DNA from: an uncultured Pelagibacteraceae bacterium | Lineage (GTDB): Bacteria > Pseudomonadota > Alphaproteobacteria > Pelagibacterales > Pelagibacteraceae | Direction of reading: 5' to 3' | Assembly (NCBI GenBank): GCA_913052435.1 | Contig: CAJXDV010000012.1 | Span: forward strand, 1 to 15,838 | Length of the DNA: 15,838 bases | In this document: in pieces, positions 1 to 9,177 of the stretch | How the letters are laid out: the number at the start of each line of letters is the position of its first letter | Numbering within the stretch: position 1 is the stretch's first letter | Notes under the pieces: generated by a model | What the model was told of the DNA's origin: nothing | Databases searched by the model: none | The model's input: only the letters and a program-made list of their open reading frames with translations | Made by a program: the position numbers and the translations under genes

Positions 1-2851
1 GATTATCATATTCAACACTCCAACAAGATGCAGATACATGGCCCAATTTAGAATTAGGGAGTTTTGCATTTGCATCTTTGACCAAATATGAGCCTTCTGG
101 AATGCTAGTTTTTTTATCTAATGGAACTATACCAACTACTTTTTGTCTATCTGGTGCAACGAAAGCAACTTTGCCTAAAGATCTTTTACCAATAAAATCT
201 TTCTTTTTACTAACTAATCCTTCTAAAGAATTATCATAAGGAATTGTTCTTCCGTCTAATTCGGATCCTGCAACGTGTCCCATTTCAATTCTTAATGTTG
301 ATAATGCTTCTGTTCCGTATGGTTGAATTTTAAATTCTTTTCCAATTTCTATTATTTTTTCCCACATATAATGTCCATTATCAGACTCTACATTCACCTC
401 GTAAGCAAGTTCTCCAGAAAAAGAAATTCTGAAAATTCTTGCATAAACTCCAAATAAATTACTTTCGATATATCCCATGAATGGCAAACCTTCATTTGAT
501 ACATCTAATTCTGGAAATAATTTTTGTAATAAATTTCTAGATTTTGGTCCTGCTATAGCCGCTCCCGCCCACTGTTCGGTAGTTGAAACTACATTAACAT
601 TCAGTTCAGGCCAAACCAATTGTAAATAATATTCAAGATGAGACAGAACGTTCGCTGCTTGAGCGGTAGTAGTTGTCATATGATAATGGTTTTCCGAAAT
701 CCTAGTTGTTGTGCCATCATCCATTACTATTCCGTCTTCTCTTAACATTACTCCATATCTTGCTTTTCCAACTGGCAGCTTAAGCCAAGCATTAGTATAA
801 ACTCTATTTAAAAATTCTGCTGCATCTGATCCTTTGATATCAATTTTTCCTAATGTCGTTACATCACAAACTCCTACATTTTGCCTGACATTTTTTGCTT
901 CCCTTTTTGAAGCTTCAAATAAATTTTCATTTCCTTGTTTGTAATATCTTGGACGCAACCAAACTCCCGCATCAACAAAAACTGCATTATTTTTTTCGTG
1001 CCATGAATGCATAGGAGATTTTCTGGTTGGTTTAGAATGTTTTCCTATTTCTCTACCTACAATAGCTCCTATTGAAACTGGCGTATAAGGTGGTCTAAAA
1101 GTTGTGTGGCCTACTTGTGGTATTACTTTATTTTCAACATTAGAGACAAGTTGCAATCCATTTAAATTGCTTGTTTTGCCTTGATCTGTTGCCATACCTA
1201 ATGTGGTATATCTCTTAACATGTTCTATTGATCTGTAACCTTCCCTTAAAGCTATTTCTATATCTGACACCGCGACATCATTTTGAAAATCTAAAAATCT
1301 TTTATAATTTTTTCCTTTAGGAAGTGGTACACACCAAAATTTATCGTGATTTGTAAATTTTTTTTCTACAACTAACGGCATGGAAATTTTATTTTCATTA
1401 TTAGTTATTTTTTTTGATAACTGAAATCCACTTTCAAAAGCCATTTTTATAGTTTCTTCTAGTGAAAAAATTCCATTGGCAGATCCTAATGTTGTTTCTT
1501 GTTGTTTTGACTGACCAGGAACAAAGGCATCTATTTCTTCATTAAATTTAGTTTTATTTCCTGATTGTGAAGCTAAATGAATCGTAGGAGTCCAAAAACC
1601 CGAAACACAAATACAATCACAATTGATATTTTCAATTTGGCTTAATTGTTTTTTATCTTCTGAAATTTTTGCAATATCTGCTGATTTTACTTTTTTGTAA
1701 CCTTTGGCTGCTACAACAACATATGAAAATTTTATATCTATTTTTAAATTTTTTGCCTCATTAATAATCTCAGAATTAGGATCTTTTCTTGTATCTAGAA
1801 TAATAGGATCTATTCCATTTTTTTTAAATTCTATTGCGGTTTCGTAACCACTATCATTATTGGTAAATATCAAAGGTTTTTTACCGACAAGAACTCCGTA
1901 AACTTTTAAATATTCTTTAGCTGCAGATGAAAGCATTACGCCTGGTGTGTCATTGTTTCCAAAAACCAATGGTCTTTCAATTGAACCTGATGAAATAACA
2001 ACTTCTTTTGCTCGTATATACCAAAGTCTTTGTTTTGGGATATATTTATTAGTTTTTGGTAAATGATCACTTACTCTTTCTGACATTACCAACATATTAT
2101 GATCATAATAACCAAAAACTTGTGACCTATTTTTTAAGATCACATTTGGCATTGCTTTAAGTTCAGATATTATTTTTTCTGCCCACTCTTTACCGTTTTG
2201 GTTTCCAATATTTACATCGCTAGTTAATAAACTTCCTCCAAACATTGGTTTGTCTTCAGCTAAAATTACTCTTGCTCCATTTTTTGCTGCAGCATATGCG
2301 CTTGCTAAACCAGATGGACCTGAACCAGTAATTAAAAGGTCACAATATTCATATTTATGCTCATATCTTTCTTGATCATGTTTAGTTGATACTTTTCCAA
2401 AACCAGCTGATTTTCTTATAAATGGTTCATAAACTTTGTACCAAAAACTTTTAGGCCACATAAATGTTTTGTAATAAAAACCTGAGGGTAAAAATATCTT
2501 TAATAAATTATTTATTGCACCAATATCAAAGTTTACACTTGGCCAACAATTAACACTTTTTGCTTCTAAACCTTCAAAGAGCTCTTGTTCTGTAGCTCTT
2601 ACATTGGGTTCTGTCTCATTATTTCTATATAATTGAACAATGGCATAAGGTTCATCAACGCCTGCACCAAAAAAACCTCTAGGTCTATGATATTTAAAAC
2701 TTCTAGCAACAAGATGAACACCATTTGCAATTAACGCAGAAGCTAGCGTGTCTCCTTCGTAGCCATAATATTTTTTACCATTAAACTTAAATGAAATTTT
2801 TTTATCTCTATTAATTAAACCAACGTTATCTAATCTGAAATTCTGAGGCAT
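1..2851 (-). CDS. soxA: Sarcosine oxidase alpha subunit, partial (3' end beyond the left edge)
   Basis: This is the large subunit of heterotetrameric sarcosine oxidase, which oxidatively demethylates sarcosine to glycine in the cytoplasm and passes the methyl carbon to tetrahydrofolate. I translated the frame from the ATG at 2851 to the window edge and found 950 codons with no stop; family members are about 1000 residues, so roughly the last 50 are missing. Domains in order: an N-terminal ferredoxin-like fold with SFKYHRPRG at residues 51-59; a dinucleotide-binding Rossmann domain with GSGPSG at 176-181; and a C-terminal GcvT-like folate-binding domain from about residue 600, with DAGVWLRPRYY at 627-637 and GELAYEV at 813-819. 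The start lies 2 bases after the soxD stop and has an SD-like GAAGAAA upstream. A soxG gene is expected further left but cannot be seen. The family assignment is secure. Confidence 0.95.
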   Translation of the reverse strand, partial: MPQNFRLDNVGLINRDKKISFKFNGKKYYGYEGDTLASALIANGVHLVARSFKYHRPRGFFGAGVDEPYAIVQLYRNNETEPNVRATEQELFEGLEAKSVNCWPSVNFDIGAINNLLKIFLPSGFYYKTFMWPKSFWYKVYEPFIRKSAGFGKVSTKHDQERYEHKYEYCDLLITGSGPSGLASAYAAAKNGARVILAEDKPMFGGSLLTSDVNIGNQNGKEWAEKIISELKAMPNVILKNRSQVFGYYDHNMLVMSERVSDHLPKTNKYIPKQRLWYIRAKEVVISSGSIERPLVFGNNDTPGVMLSSAAKEYLKVYGVLVGKKPLIFTNNDSGYETAIEFKKNGIDPIILDTRKDPNSEIINEAKNLKIDIKFSYVVVAAKGYKKVKSADIAKISEDKKQLSQIENINCDCICVSGFWTPTIHLASQSGNKTKFNEEIDAFVPGQSKQQETTLGSANGIFSLEETIKMAFESGFQLSKKITNNENKISMPLVVEKKFTNHDKFWCVPLPKGKNYKRFLDFQNDVAVSDIEIALREGYRSIEHVKRYTTLGMATDQGKTSNLNGLQLVSNVENKVIPQVGHTTFRPPYTPVSIGAIVGREIGKHSKPTRKSPMHSWHEKNNAVFVDAGVWLRPRYYKQGNENLFEASKREAKNVRQNVGVCDVTTLGKIDIKGSDAAEFLNRVYTNAWLKLPVGKARYGVMLREDGIVMDDGTTTRISENHYHMTTTTAQAANVLSHLEYYLQLVWPELNVNVVSTTEQWAGAAIAGPKSRNLLQKLFPELDVSNEGLPFMGYIESNLFGVYARIFRISFSGELAYEVNVESDNGHYMWEKIIEIGKEFKIQPYGTEALSTLRIEMGHVAGSELDGRTIPYDNSLEGLVSKKKDFIGKRSLGKVAFVAPDRQKVVGIVPLDKKTSIPEGSYLVKDANAKLPNSKLGHVSASCWSVEYDN

Positions 2852-2853
2852 AA

Positions 2854-3120
2854 TTATATTTCTTCGTCTGCTTTTAAAGTTTTAAATATTTCATGAGTTA
2901 AAGTATCTCTTTGAACTTTAATCCATTGTCTACATCCTGAAATGTGATGCCATAACTCTAGATGTTTTCCTCTTGGGCTTTTTCTTAAATAAACAAATTT
3001 ATCCCACTCTAAATCTGACACTTCTTTATTCAATTCAGGTCTTTTGATAGTAGCGTCACCACCATATGCAAATTCATTTTGTGATCTTAATCCGCAGTGA
3101 GGACATTTAATATGAAGCAT
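2854..3120 (-). CDS. soxD: Sarcosine oxidase delta subunit
   Basis: This 88-residue protein is the small zinc-binding subunit of heterotetrameric sarcosine oxidase; it has a structural role in the complex rather than a known catalytic one. The four expected zinc ligands are present: Cys6 and Cys9 in CPHC near the N-terminus, and His59 and Cys63 in HHISGC. The basic segment YLRKSPRGKHLELWHH before the second ligand pair is typical of the family, and the length is normal. The start codon directly follows the soxB stop with no gap, and the stop lies 2 bases before the soxA start, so the three genes are almost certainly translated from one message. The order B-D-A is the usual one for this operon. 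Confidence 0.96.
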   Translation of the reverse strand: MLHIKCPHCGLRSQNEFAYGGDATIKRPELNKEVSDLEWDKFVYLRKSPRGKHLELWHHISGCRQWIKVQRDTLTHEIFKTLKADEEI

Positions 3121-4377
3121 TTATGAAATCCAAGTTTTTGTTCCAAGACCTTTTTCATCAATCAAATGTCCAGTACTAAATCTATTTAAACTATATCCTG
3201 CATTTAATTCATGAACTCTATCTTGAGCTATTGTATAAGCAAAAGTCCAGCCAGACGCTGGGGTAGCTTTAAAACCTCCATAACACCAACCGCAATTTAA
3301 ATATAAACCTTCAATATGTGTTTTATCTATAATAGGCGAACCATCCATAGACATATCCATTATTCCTCCCCAAGTTCTAAGCATTTTCAATTTACTAAGA
3401 AATGGAAACATAGCAATTCCTTCTGTTAAAACATGTTGCAGAGTTGGTAAATTACCTCTTTGAGAATAACTATTATATCCATCTAAATCTCCGCCCATGA
3501 CCATTTCTCCTTTATCAGATTGACTAACATAAAAATGTCCCGCTCCAAAAGTTACTACTTTGTCTAAAATTGGTTTAATTGGTTCTGACACACAAGCCTG
3601 TAAGAGGTGTGTTTCTATTGGTAGTGTCATATTTAATTTTTCTGCTAAAAAATTTGTACTGCCAGCAACACATAAACCAATTTTATTAGCTTTAATGTCT
3701 CCTTTTGAAGTTCTTACTCCTTTAATTTTTCCACCAGAAACATCAAAATCTACGACTTCACAATTTTGAATAATATCTACTCCCATTGCATCTGCTTGAC
3801 GAGCATAACCCCATGCAACCGCATCATGTCTTGCTGTTCCTGCACTAGGTTGCATTAATCCTCCAAAGATTGGAAACCTTACATTGTCAGAAAAATCTGC
3901 CATAGGAATAATTTCTTTTACCTGTTCTCTATTTAAAAGAACTGCATCAATCCCATTTAAAAGCATAGAATTTCCTCTTCTTGAGTAAACATTCATTTGT
4001 GCGTCTGAATGTGCAAGGTTAATAATTCCTCTTGGAGAAAACATTACGTTGAAATTTAAATCCTGACTCATGTTTCTCCATAAATTCATTCCGAATTCAC
4101 TGAACAATCCATTTTCATCATGCATGTAATTGGATCTAACAATTGTAGTATTTCTTCCGACATTTCCACCGCCAATCCATCCTTTTTCTATAATTGCTAC
4201 ATTTGTAATTTTATGTTCTTTTGCTAAATAATAAGCTGTTGCTAATCCGTGACCTCCACCTCCAATTATTATCACATCGTATTCTTTTTTTGGCGTAGGG
4301 TCTTTCCACGCTACTTCCCAGTTTTGATGGTTTGAAAAGGCATTTTTAATCAAACTGAACAATGAGTATTTCTGCAT
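3121..4377 (-). CDS. soxB: Sarcosine oxidase beta subunit, FAD/FMN protein
   Basis: This 418-residue flavoprotein is the catalytic subunit that oxidises sarcosine. The N-terminus carries the FAD-binding motif DVIIIGGGGHG (residues 34-44), followed by the family-typical stretches EKGWIGGGNVGRNTT (64-78) and VRSNY. GTARHDAV (180-187) contains His184, which by position corresponds to the His that covalently carries FMN in characterised beta subunits; that is inferred from spacing, not from an alignment. The C-terminal half has the DAO-family pattern WGGIMDMSMDGSPIID and LNCGWCYGGFKATPASG. The short N-terminal leader (YSLFSLIKNAF) is usual for this family and supports the chosen ATG. It is the first gene of the soxBDA unit and is divergent from fhs, so any promoter should lie in 4378-4512. 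The gene is complete with nothing missing. Confidence 0.97.
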   Translation of the reverse strand: MQKYSLFSLIKNAFSNHQNWEVAWKDPTPKKEYDVIIIGGGGHGLATAYYLAKEHKITNVAIIEKGWIGGGNVGRNTTIVRSNYMHDENGLFSEFGMNLWRNMSQDLNFNVMFSPRGIINLAHSDAQMNVYSRRGNSMLLNGIDAVLLNREQVKEIIPMADFSDNVRFPIFGGLMQPSAGTARHDAVAWGYARQADAMGVDIIQNCEVVDFDVSGGKIKGVRTSKGDIKANKIGLCVAGSTNFLAEKLNMTLPIETHLLQACVSEPIKPILDKVVTFGAGHFYVSQSDKGEMVMGGDLDGYNSYSQRGNLPTLQHVLTEGIAMFPFLSKLKMLRTWGGIMDMSMDGSPIIDKTHIEGLYLNCGWCYGGFKATPASGWTFAYTIAQDRVHELNAGYSLNRFSTGHLIDEKGLGTKTWIS

Positions 4378-4512
4378 GACTTAATTTTATATAAACAAAT
4401 ATAAATAATTCTTATTTTTTTTATATATATTTTTTAGATGTTTAATAAATTGGTAAAAAGGGATACTAATTCACTTCAAATTTAGAAATTAATGTAGAAG
4501 AAACCAAAACTT
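4378..4512. promoter_or_regulatory. Divergent intergenic region between soxB and fhs
   Basis: This 135-base, extremely AT-rich gap is the only place where promoters for both soxBDA (leftward) and fhs (rightward) can sit. The best -10 candidate for fhs is GATACT at 4462-4467; I see no convincing -35 about 17 bases upstream. On the other strand many TATAAT-like hexamers occur in 4381-4432, but base composition makes them uninformative. I found no clear operator palindrome and no recognisable riboswitch fold. fhs lacks a strong Shine-Dalgarno sequence; AGAAG at about 4496-4500 is the nearest candidate. That promoters exist here follows from gene layout; the individual elements are weak guesses. 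Confidence 0.45.
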
Positions 4513-6192
4513 ATGTCCAAGTCAGATATCCAGATAGCACGAGAAGCTAAGATGAAACCAATAAATGAGGTTCTTTCTAAAATTAATGTGCCAGATGACC
4601 CCAAATCTTTCAGTCCAATGGGACGTCACATTGCCAAAATAAATTTAGAATACCTAGAGACTCTTAAAGATAAAAAAGATGGTAAACTCATCTTGGTAAC
4701 AGGTATTACACCAACTCCGGCCGGTGAAGGAAAAACAACGACATCGGTTGGATTAACCGATGCTTTGAATAAAATTGGAAAAAATTCTATCGTATGTATT
4801 CGTGAACCAAGCTTAGGTCCGTCTTTTGGAATGAAAGGTGGAGCTGCTGGAGGGGGTTATGCTCAAGTTGTCCCTATGGAACAAATTAATTTGCATTTCA
4901 CTGGCGATTTTCATGCAATAACATCAGCTCACAATTTACTATCCGCTTTAATTGATAATCATATTTATTGGGGAAATAAATTAAATATTGATGTTAGAAG
5001 AGTTGTTTGGAAAAGAGTAATGGATATGAATGATCGATCTTTAAGATCGATAGTAGTGGATCTTGGAGGAGTAGCCAATGGTTATCCAAGACAAGATGGT
5101 TTTGATATAACTGTTGCTTCAGAAATAATGGCAATTTTTTGCTTAGCCAAAGACTTAAAAGATTTAGAGAATAGAATTGGTAATATCACAATTGCTTATA
5201 CTAGAGATAAAAAACCAATTTATGCAAGAGATTTGAAAGCACAAGGACCGGTGACTGTCCTTTTAAAAGAAGCAATAAGACCTAATGCAACACAAACTTT
5301 AGAAAATAATCCAGCTATCATTCATGGTGGTCCTTTTGCAAATATTGCTCATGGATGTAATTCAGTAATTGCAACAAAGGCTGGGTTAAAATTATCTGAT
5401 TATGTCGTAACTGAAGCAGGTTTTGGTGCTGATTTAGGTGCAGAAAAATTTTTAGATATCAAATGTAGAAAATCAGGAATAAAACCTGACTGCGTTGTAA
5501 TTGTAGCAACAATAAGAGCACTCAAAATGCATGGAGGGCTAAAAAAAAATGTTCTTAAAGATGAAAATATTAATGCTTTAAAAAAAGGTTTGGTAAACTT
5601 AGAGAGACATATAAACAACACTAAAAAATTTGGTTTACCTGTAGCAGTCGCTATAAATCATTTTATTACCGATACTGATAATGAAGTAAATGCATTAGTT
5701 GATTATTGTAAAACGCTTGGTGTAAAAGCATCAATATGCACACACTGGTCTAAAGGAGGTGAAGGTGCAAAAGATCTAGCAAAAACTGTAGTCGAAATTT
5801 GTGAAAACAGTACCAATACATTTAAATTTTTATATCAGGATAAATTACCATTATTTAAAAAAATTCAGACAATCGCACAAGAAATTTATCATGCAAGCGA
5901 AGTCGTAGCTGACACAAAAATAAGAGAACAATTAAAAGATTTTGAGAAGAAGGGATATGGAAAATTACCCATTTGTATAGCTAAAACTCAATATAGTTTC
6001 TCCACTGATCCAAATTTAAAGGGTGCTCCTACGGGTCATGTTTTGCCAATCAGAGAAGTAAGATTATCATCAGGAGCTGAATTTATTGTAGTGATTTGTG
6101 GAACAATAATGACAATGCCTGGCTTACCACGTATACCTGCTGCGGAAAATATTAAATTAAATCAAAAAGGTGAAATTGAAGGCTTATTTTAA
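4513..6192 (+). CDS. fhs: Formate-tetrahydrofolate ligase
   Basis: This 559-residue enzyme (10-formyl-tetrahydrofolate synthetase) joins formate to tetrahydrofolate using ATP, or runs in reverse to release formate and conserve ATP. The length matches the family. The P-loop-like ATP site is [11 protein letters not shown] at residues 67-77, followed by [19 protein letters not shown] (98-116) and HFTGDFHAI (128-136), all hallmark segments. The C-terminus has the conserved [19 protein letters not shown]. The N-terminal [14 protein letters not shown] is standard and supports the ATG at 4513. It is the only plus-strand gene here. It diverges from the sarcosine oxidase genes, which feed carbon into the same folate pool. 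Its stop overlaps the end of the convergent gshB gene by 9 bases. Direction of flux in the cell cannot be read from sequence. Confidence 0.98.
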   Translation: MSKSDIQIAREAKMKPINEVLSKINVPDDPKSFSPMGRHIAKINLEYLETLKDKKDGKLILVTGITPTPAGEGKTTTSVGLTDALNKIGKNSIVCIREPSLGPSFGMKGGAAGGGYAQVVPMEQINLHFTGDFHAITSAHNLLSALIDNHIYWGNKLNIDVRRVVWKRVMDMNDRSLRSIVVDLGGVANGYPRQDGFDITVASEIMAIFCLAKDLKDLENRIGNITIAYTRDKKPIYARDLKAQGPVTVLLKEAIRPNATQTLENNPAIIHGGPFANIAHGCNSVIATKAGLKLSDYVVTEAGFGADLGAEKFLDIKCRKSGIKPDCVVIVATIRALKMHGGLKKNVLKDENINALKKGLVNLERHINNTKKFGLPVAVAINHFITDTDNEVNALVDYCKTLGVKASICTHWSKGGEGAKDLAKTVVEICENSTNTFKFLYQDKLPLFKKIQTIAQEIYHASEVVADTKIREQLKDFEKKGYGKLPICIAKTQYSFSTDPNLKGAPTGHVLPIREVRLSSGAEFIVVICGTIMTMPGLPRIPAAENIKLNQKGEIEGLF

Positions 6193-7122
6193 TCTTTCCG
6201 CTTCGTTCCAAAAATTTATTGCTAAATTTATTCCACTTAAATCTTTATACTGAGGTAAACCTGTGGGGGAAGTAACATTAATGTCTCCTATTAAATAATT
6301 TGAAATTAAATCGATACCAGCAAAAAAAATATTTTGTTGTTTTAATTTTTTTGCAACAAGATTTGCTAAATAGTATTCTTTTTTATTTAATTCAGTTTTA
6401 ATAGCTGTACCTCCTTGAGATATATTAGATAAAATAGATCCTTTTACAGGAATTCTTTTAATTGCTCCTTTTACACTTCCATTTAAAATAAAAACTCTTT
6501 TGTCTCCGTATTTTACTCTTGGTAGAAATTTTTGAACCATTACATGGCCTATTTTACCAATATATCTTTTAATTTTGTTAATATTAAATTTTCTATTGAT
6601 AAATATAATATCTTTTCCTGAGTAACCGTGGATAGGCTTTATAACTATTCTTTTATTTTTTTTAAAAAAATTCATTATTACTGTTAAATCTTTTGTAAAA
6701 ATGGTTGGAGGCATAAATTTAAGAAAATTAACAGAGTAAAATTTTTCTGAAATATTTCTTATTGCTATTGGATTATTTATTATTTTAACTTTTTTAGATA
6801 AAGATTCTAAATATAAAGTTGAAGTTATATAATCCATATTAAATGGTGGATTTTGTCTTATTAATATGAATTTAACTATTGAAAGATCTAATTTTATTTT
6901 TTTTAATATTTTGCAAAATTTTTTTTTATTTTCAAAAAAAATAACTTCTTCGGCTGTTGCATAAACTTTACCTTTAATGAAACTTAAATCTTTTGTTTGA
7001 TACCAATATATTTTATAAAGTCTTCTCTGCGCTTCTAAAGCTAATAAAAAAGTTGTGTCAGTTTTTATGTTTATAGAATTTAATGGATCTGCTTGAATTG
7101 CTATAATTTTTTTTTTTGACAT
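6184..7122 (-). CDS. gshB: Glutathione synthetase
   Basis: This 312-residue ATP-grasp ligase adds glycine to gamma-glutamylcysteine, the second step of glutathione synthesis. Length matches bacterial GshB. Family landmarks are [11 protein letters not shown] (89-99), INNP (115-118), the ATP-grasp lysine in [12 protein letters not shown] (160-171), [10 protein letters not shown] (206-215), GGTA (237-240), and the metal-ligand region [18 protein letters not shown] (271-288). The protein is unusually rich in Lys, Ile and Asn, as expected from AT-driven drift. It is the last gene of the long operon: it starts 6 bases after the gshA stop, and its 3' end overlaps the convergent fhs gene by 9 bases. 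Codons 2-6 contain a run of eleven A (7107-7117 on the complementary strand), a potentially slippery site. No Shine-Dalgarno sequence is evident, so translation probably depends on coupling to gshA. Confidence 0.93.
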   Translation of the reverse strand: MSKKKIIAIQADPLNSINIKTDTTFLLALEAQRRLYKIYWYQTKDLSFIKGKVYATAEEVIFFENKKKFCKILKKIKLDLSIVKFILIRQNPPFNMDYITSTLYLESLSKKVKIINNPIAIRNISEKFYSVNFLKFMPPTIFTKDLTVIMNFFKKNKRIVIKPIHGYSGKDIIFINRKFNINKIKRYIGKIGHVMVQKFLPRVKYGDKRVFILNGSVKGAIKRIPVKGSILSNISQGGTAIKTELNKKEYYLANLVAKKLKQQNIFFAGIDLISNYLIGDINVTSPTGLPQYKDLSGINLAINFWNEAERLK

Positions 7123-7128
7123 ATTTTA

Positions 7129-8391
7129 TTAAATTAAATTATCCAAAGTTTTTTCAGCTTTTGTCTTGTTTTCATTTAATATATTTTCAATATTTTTTAA
7201 AAAAATTGTTTCATTGTTTCCTTTTTGATCTAGATGTTTACGTGATAGTAAACCTTCTTTTGATAAATTTAAAAAGATTCTACTCCAATATAAAATAGAT
7301 TTGCCGCTAATTTCTGTGTTTAATCCTTTTTTAGGTGACTCCATATAAGCATTCAAAACATCATCCATTTTCCAATTTTTAATTATATCTAGAGCTTTAT
7401 CTAAACTTCCGTATACTAAACCTGTATAAAATGCAGGACCTGCACAATGACAATCCCATTCACATGCATCTAAACATCTAATCTCTACATAATTTTTTAA
7501 TCTTACTTCAGTAAATATGGTGCTTAAATGGATTTTTAAATCTTTCAAAGCTGGCAACTTATTATTCACTTCTTGAATTCCACCGCTCATAAAATCTTTA
7601 AAAGTTTTGTAATTAGAAGAAATATGTTGATCATTCTTAATAATAAACAACAAAGGCATATTGATTGCATAATCTGCATATTTTTCAAAATCCATGTTTT
7701 CTAAAAAAATTTTAGGTAAACCGCCTCTAGAAGTTTTTTGCCAAACTCTTGCTCGATAAGATAAATATCCGCTAGGTTTATTTTCTTTAATTGAAGAATT
7801 GGCAAAAATTGCAATTGATAATGGAGTTAAATTTGAAATTAATTTGAATTTTTTTATAAAATCTTCTTCAGATAAATAATCTAAATTAATTTGAGTTCCT
7901 GATGTTTGATACATCATATTTAAGCTAAGTTCTCCATTTTTAGGCATCTCAGCTGTCATTAATTTATATCTCTGTTTTGGATTATTCGGCACATCCTTAA
8001 GGTTATTAAACGGATCATATCCAATTGATAAAGTTTTAAGACCAATTTCTTCACATACTTCCTCAAGTTGATTCTGAAAAGAATATGATTCTGAACATAC
8101 TTTATGAATATTTTCCAACCTATCACCAGATAACTCAATCTGATTTCCCGGTTCAATGCTTATTGATTTACCATCAAATTTAAGTCCAACTAGGTTCTCA
8201 CCTTCTTTTATCTCTTCCCATTTAAACTTATTCTTTAATTTTTCTAGTACTTGTCTAACTTTATTATAATTTGCTCTTTTATTTGATCCTTTTTCAAATA
8301 AAAATTTCTCGTTTTCAACTCCAATAAATAAATTTTTTTTTATACCATCATTAAAATAATCAATAATATTTTGTTTTGATTTAATTTGCAT
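7129..8391 (-). CDS. gshA: Glutamate-cysteine ligase, plant/alphaproteobacterial type
   Basis: This 420-residue enzyme makes gamma-glutamylcysteine from glutamate, cysteine and ATP, the committed step of glutathione synthesis. It belongs to the class shared by plants and alphaproteobacteria rather than the E. coli GshA class. Landmarks are GVENEKFLF (24-32), the glutamate/metal-binding segment SIEPGNQIELSG (78-89), MMYQTSGTQINLD (159-171), RARVWQKT (213-220) and TEVRLKNYVEIRCLDAC (294-310). It is somewhat shorter than many members (about 450 residues by recollection). The Cys cluster CLDACEWDCHC (306-316) is notable because plant homologues use disulfides for redox control; whether these are equivalent is unknown. 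Its start overlaps the end of the upstream amidotransferase-like gene by 11 bases, implying translational coupling, and gshB follows after 6 bases. Confidence 0.93.
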   Translation of the reverse strand: MQIKSKQNIIDYFNDGIKKNLFIGVENEKFLFEKGSNKRANYNKVRQVLEKLKNKFKWEEIKEGENLVGLKFDGKSISIEPGNQIELSGDRLENIHKVCSESYSFQNQLEEVCEEIGLKTLSIGYDPFNNLKDVPNNPKQRYKLMTAEMPKNGELSLNMMYQTSGTQINLDYLSEEDFIKKFKLISNLTPLSIAIFANSSIKENKPSGYLSYRARVWQKTSRGGLPKIFLENMDFEKYADYAINMPLLFIIKNDQHISSNYKTFKDFMSGGIQEVNNKLPALKDLKIHLSTIFTEVRLKNYVEIRCLDACEWDCHCAGPAFYTGLVYGSLDKALDIIKNWKMDDVLNAYMESPKKGLNTEISGKSILYWSRIFLNLSKEGLLSRKHLDQKGNNETIFLKNIENILNENKTKAEKTLDNLI

Positions 8392-9175
8392 TTATATAAT
8401 TAAGCCAATTTTGCAACTCTTGTAGTCTTAGACTTTTTTCAGAAATTTTATTTTCTTTTTCAATTAAATTTATATGCTCTTCAATATCAGTTTCATTGGT
8501 AAAAACTTTTCTAATATTAATTAATTTATCTTTTCTAAATTTAATTAATCTTATCATTTTATCATAGGTTATTTCTGGATGATATTGAAGTCCCCAAATT
8601 TCACTAATACCAGTTTTAAAATTTAAACTTTGAACTTTGTTAACTTTATTAGATGCTAGAATTGTTGAATCTTTGGGAATTGTAGCAACCTCATCAAAGT
8701 TAAATGCAGGAGTATTAAATATGTTTTTTTTATTTTTATATAATGGAAAATTAATTCCTTTTTTGTTTATTTCAACATTTTGTGCTATTCCAATGTGAGC
8801 GCCATTAGTAGATTTTTTTACTTCTCCTCCTGCTGCTGTTACAGCAACTTGCATACCCCAACATATCGCCAAAATACTTTTTATACTTTTAAAGCATTCT
8901 TTCATAAATTCAATTTGTCTTCTTATTTCAATTGTATCATGATAAATATTTAAACTACTTCCACCCCAAATTAGTGCATCATATTTTTTTAGATCGTTAA
9001 TAATTGAATTTATTTTTTTCTCCGAACTAGCATTGACAACATCAATGTCCAAATCATTTGTAAAAAAAGACAAACTTTCTTTTAAACTCTCGGTATGAGT
9101 GGGAATTCCACTTTTGATAAAATTTTTATTTTCTTCCTCAAGATTACCTTCGGCAATTAAAATTTTTGTACTCAT
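8381..9175 (-). CDS. Class I glutamine amidotransferase-fold protein, possibly a gamma-glutamyl peptidase
   Basis: This 264-residue protein has the class I (triad) glutaminase fold, resembling the glutaminase domain of GMP synthase. The nucleophile is Cys105 in ILAICWGMQ (nucleophile elbow), and His199 and Glu201 in LQYHPEIT complete the triad. WGGSSLNIYHD (70-80) matches the oxyanion-side glycine loop of the family. No synthetase domain is attached and no aminating partner is nearby. Instead it overlaps gshA by 11 bases and follows the Fe-alcohol dehydrogenase after 2 bases. Known stand-alone members include plant GGP-type gamma-glutamyl peptidases that cleave glutathione conjugates and bacterial gamma-glutamyl hydrolases, so a role in gamma-glutamyl or glutathione turnover is a reasonable inference from context. 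A generic glutamine hydrolase is the alternative. The fold is secure, the substrate is not. The C-terminal 50 residues are Lys/Glu-rich with no recognised motif. Confidence 0.85.
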   Translation of the reverse strand: MSTKILIAEGNLEEENKNFIKSGIPTHTESLKESLSFFTNDLDIDVVNASSEKKINSIINDLKKYDALIWGGSSLNIYHDTIEIRRQIEFMKECFKSIKSILAICWGMQVAVTAAGGEVKKSTNGAHIGIAQNVEINKKGINFPLYKNKKNIFNTPAFNFDEVATIPKDSTILASNKVNKVQSLNFKTGISEIWGLQYHPEITYDKMIRLIKFRKDKLINIRKVFTNETDIEEHINLIEKENKISEKSLRLQELQNWLNYINAN

Positions 9176-9177
9176 GA

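Noticed and set aside
1..4377. soxA/soxB/soxD as sulfur-oxidation (thiosulfate) genes, which share the same symbols
   Set aside because: The proteins have flavin, GcvT-folate and zinc-ligand motifs of sarcosine oxidase and none of the cytochrome or sulfur-carrier motifs of the thiosulfate-oxidising Sox system.
4378..4512. Glycine, tetrahydrofolate or SAM riboswitch upstream of soxB or fhs
   Set aside because: The region is too AT-rich and I could not find paired stems or conserved cores of these classes; only short, weak complementarities are present.
7116..7298. Plus-strand open frame overlapping the gshB/gshA junction
   Set aside because: It is antisense to two recognised genes and its Phe/Leu-rich composition is what AT-rich reverse complements give.
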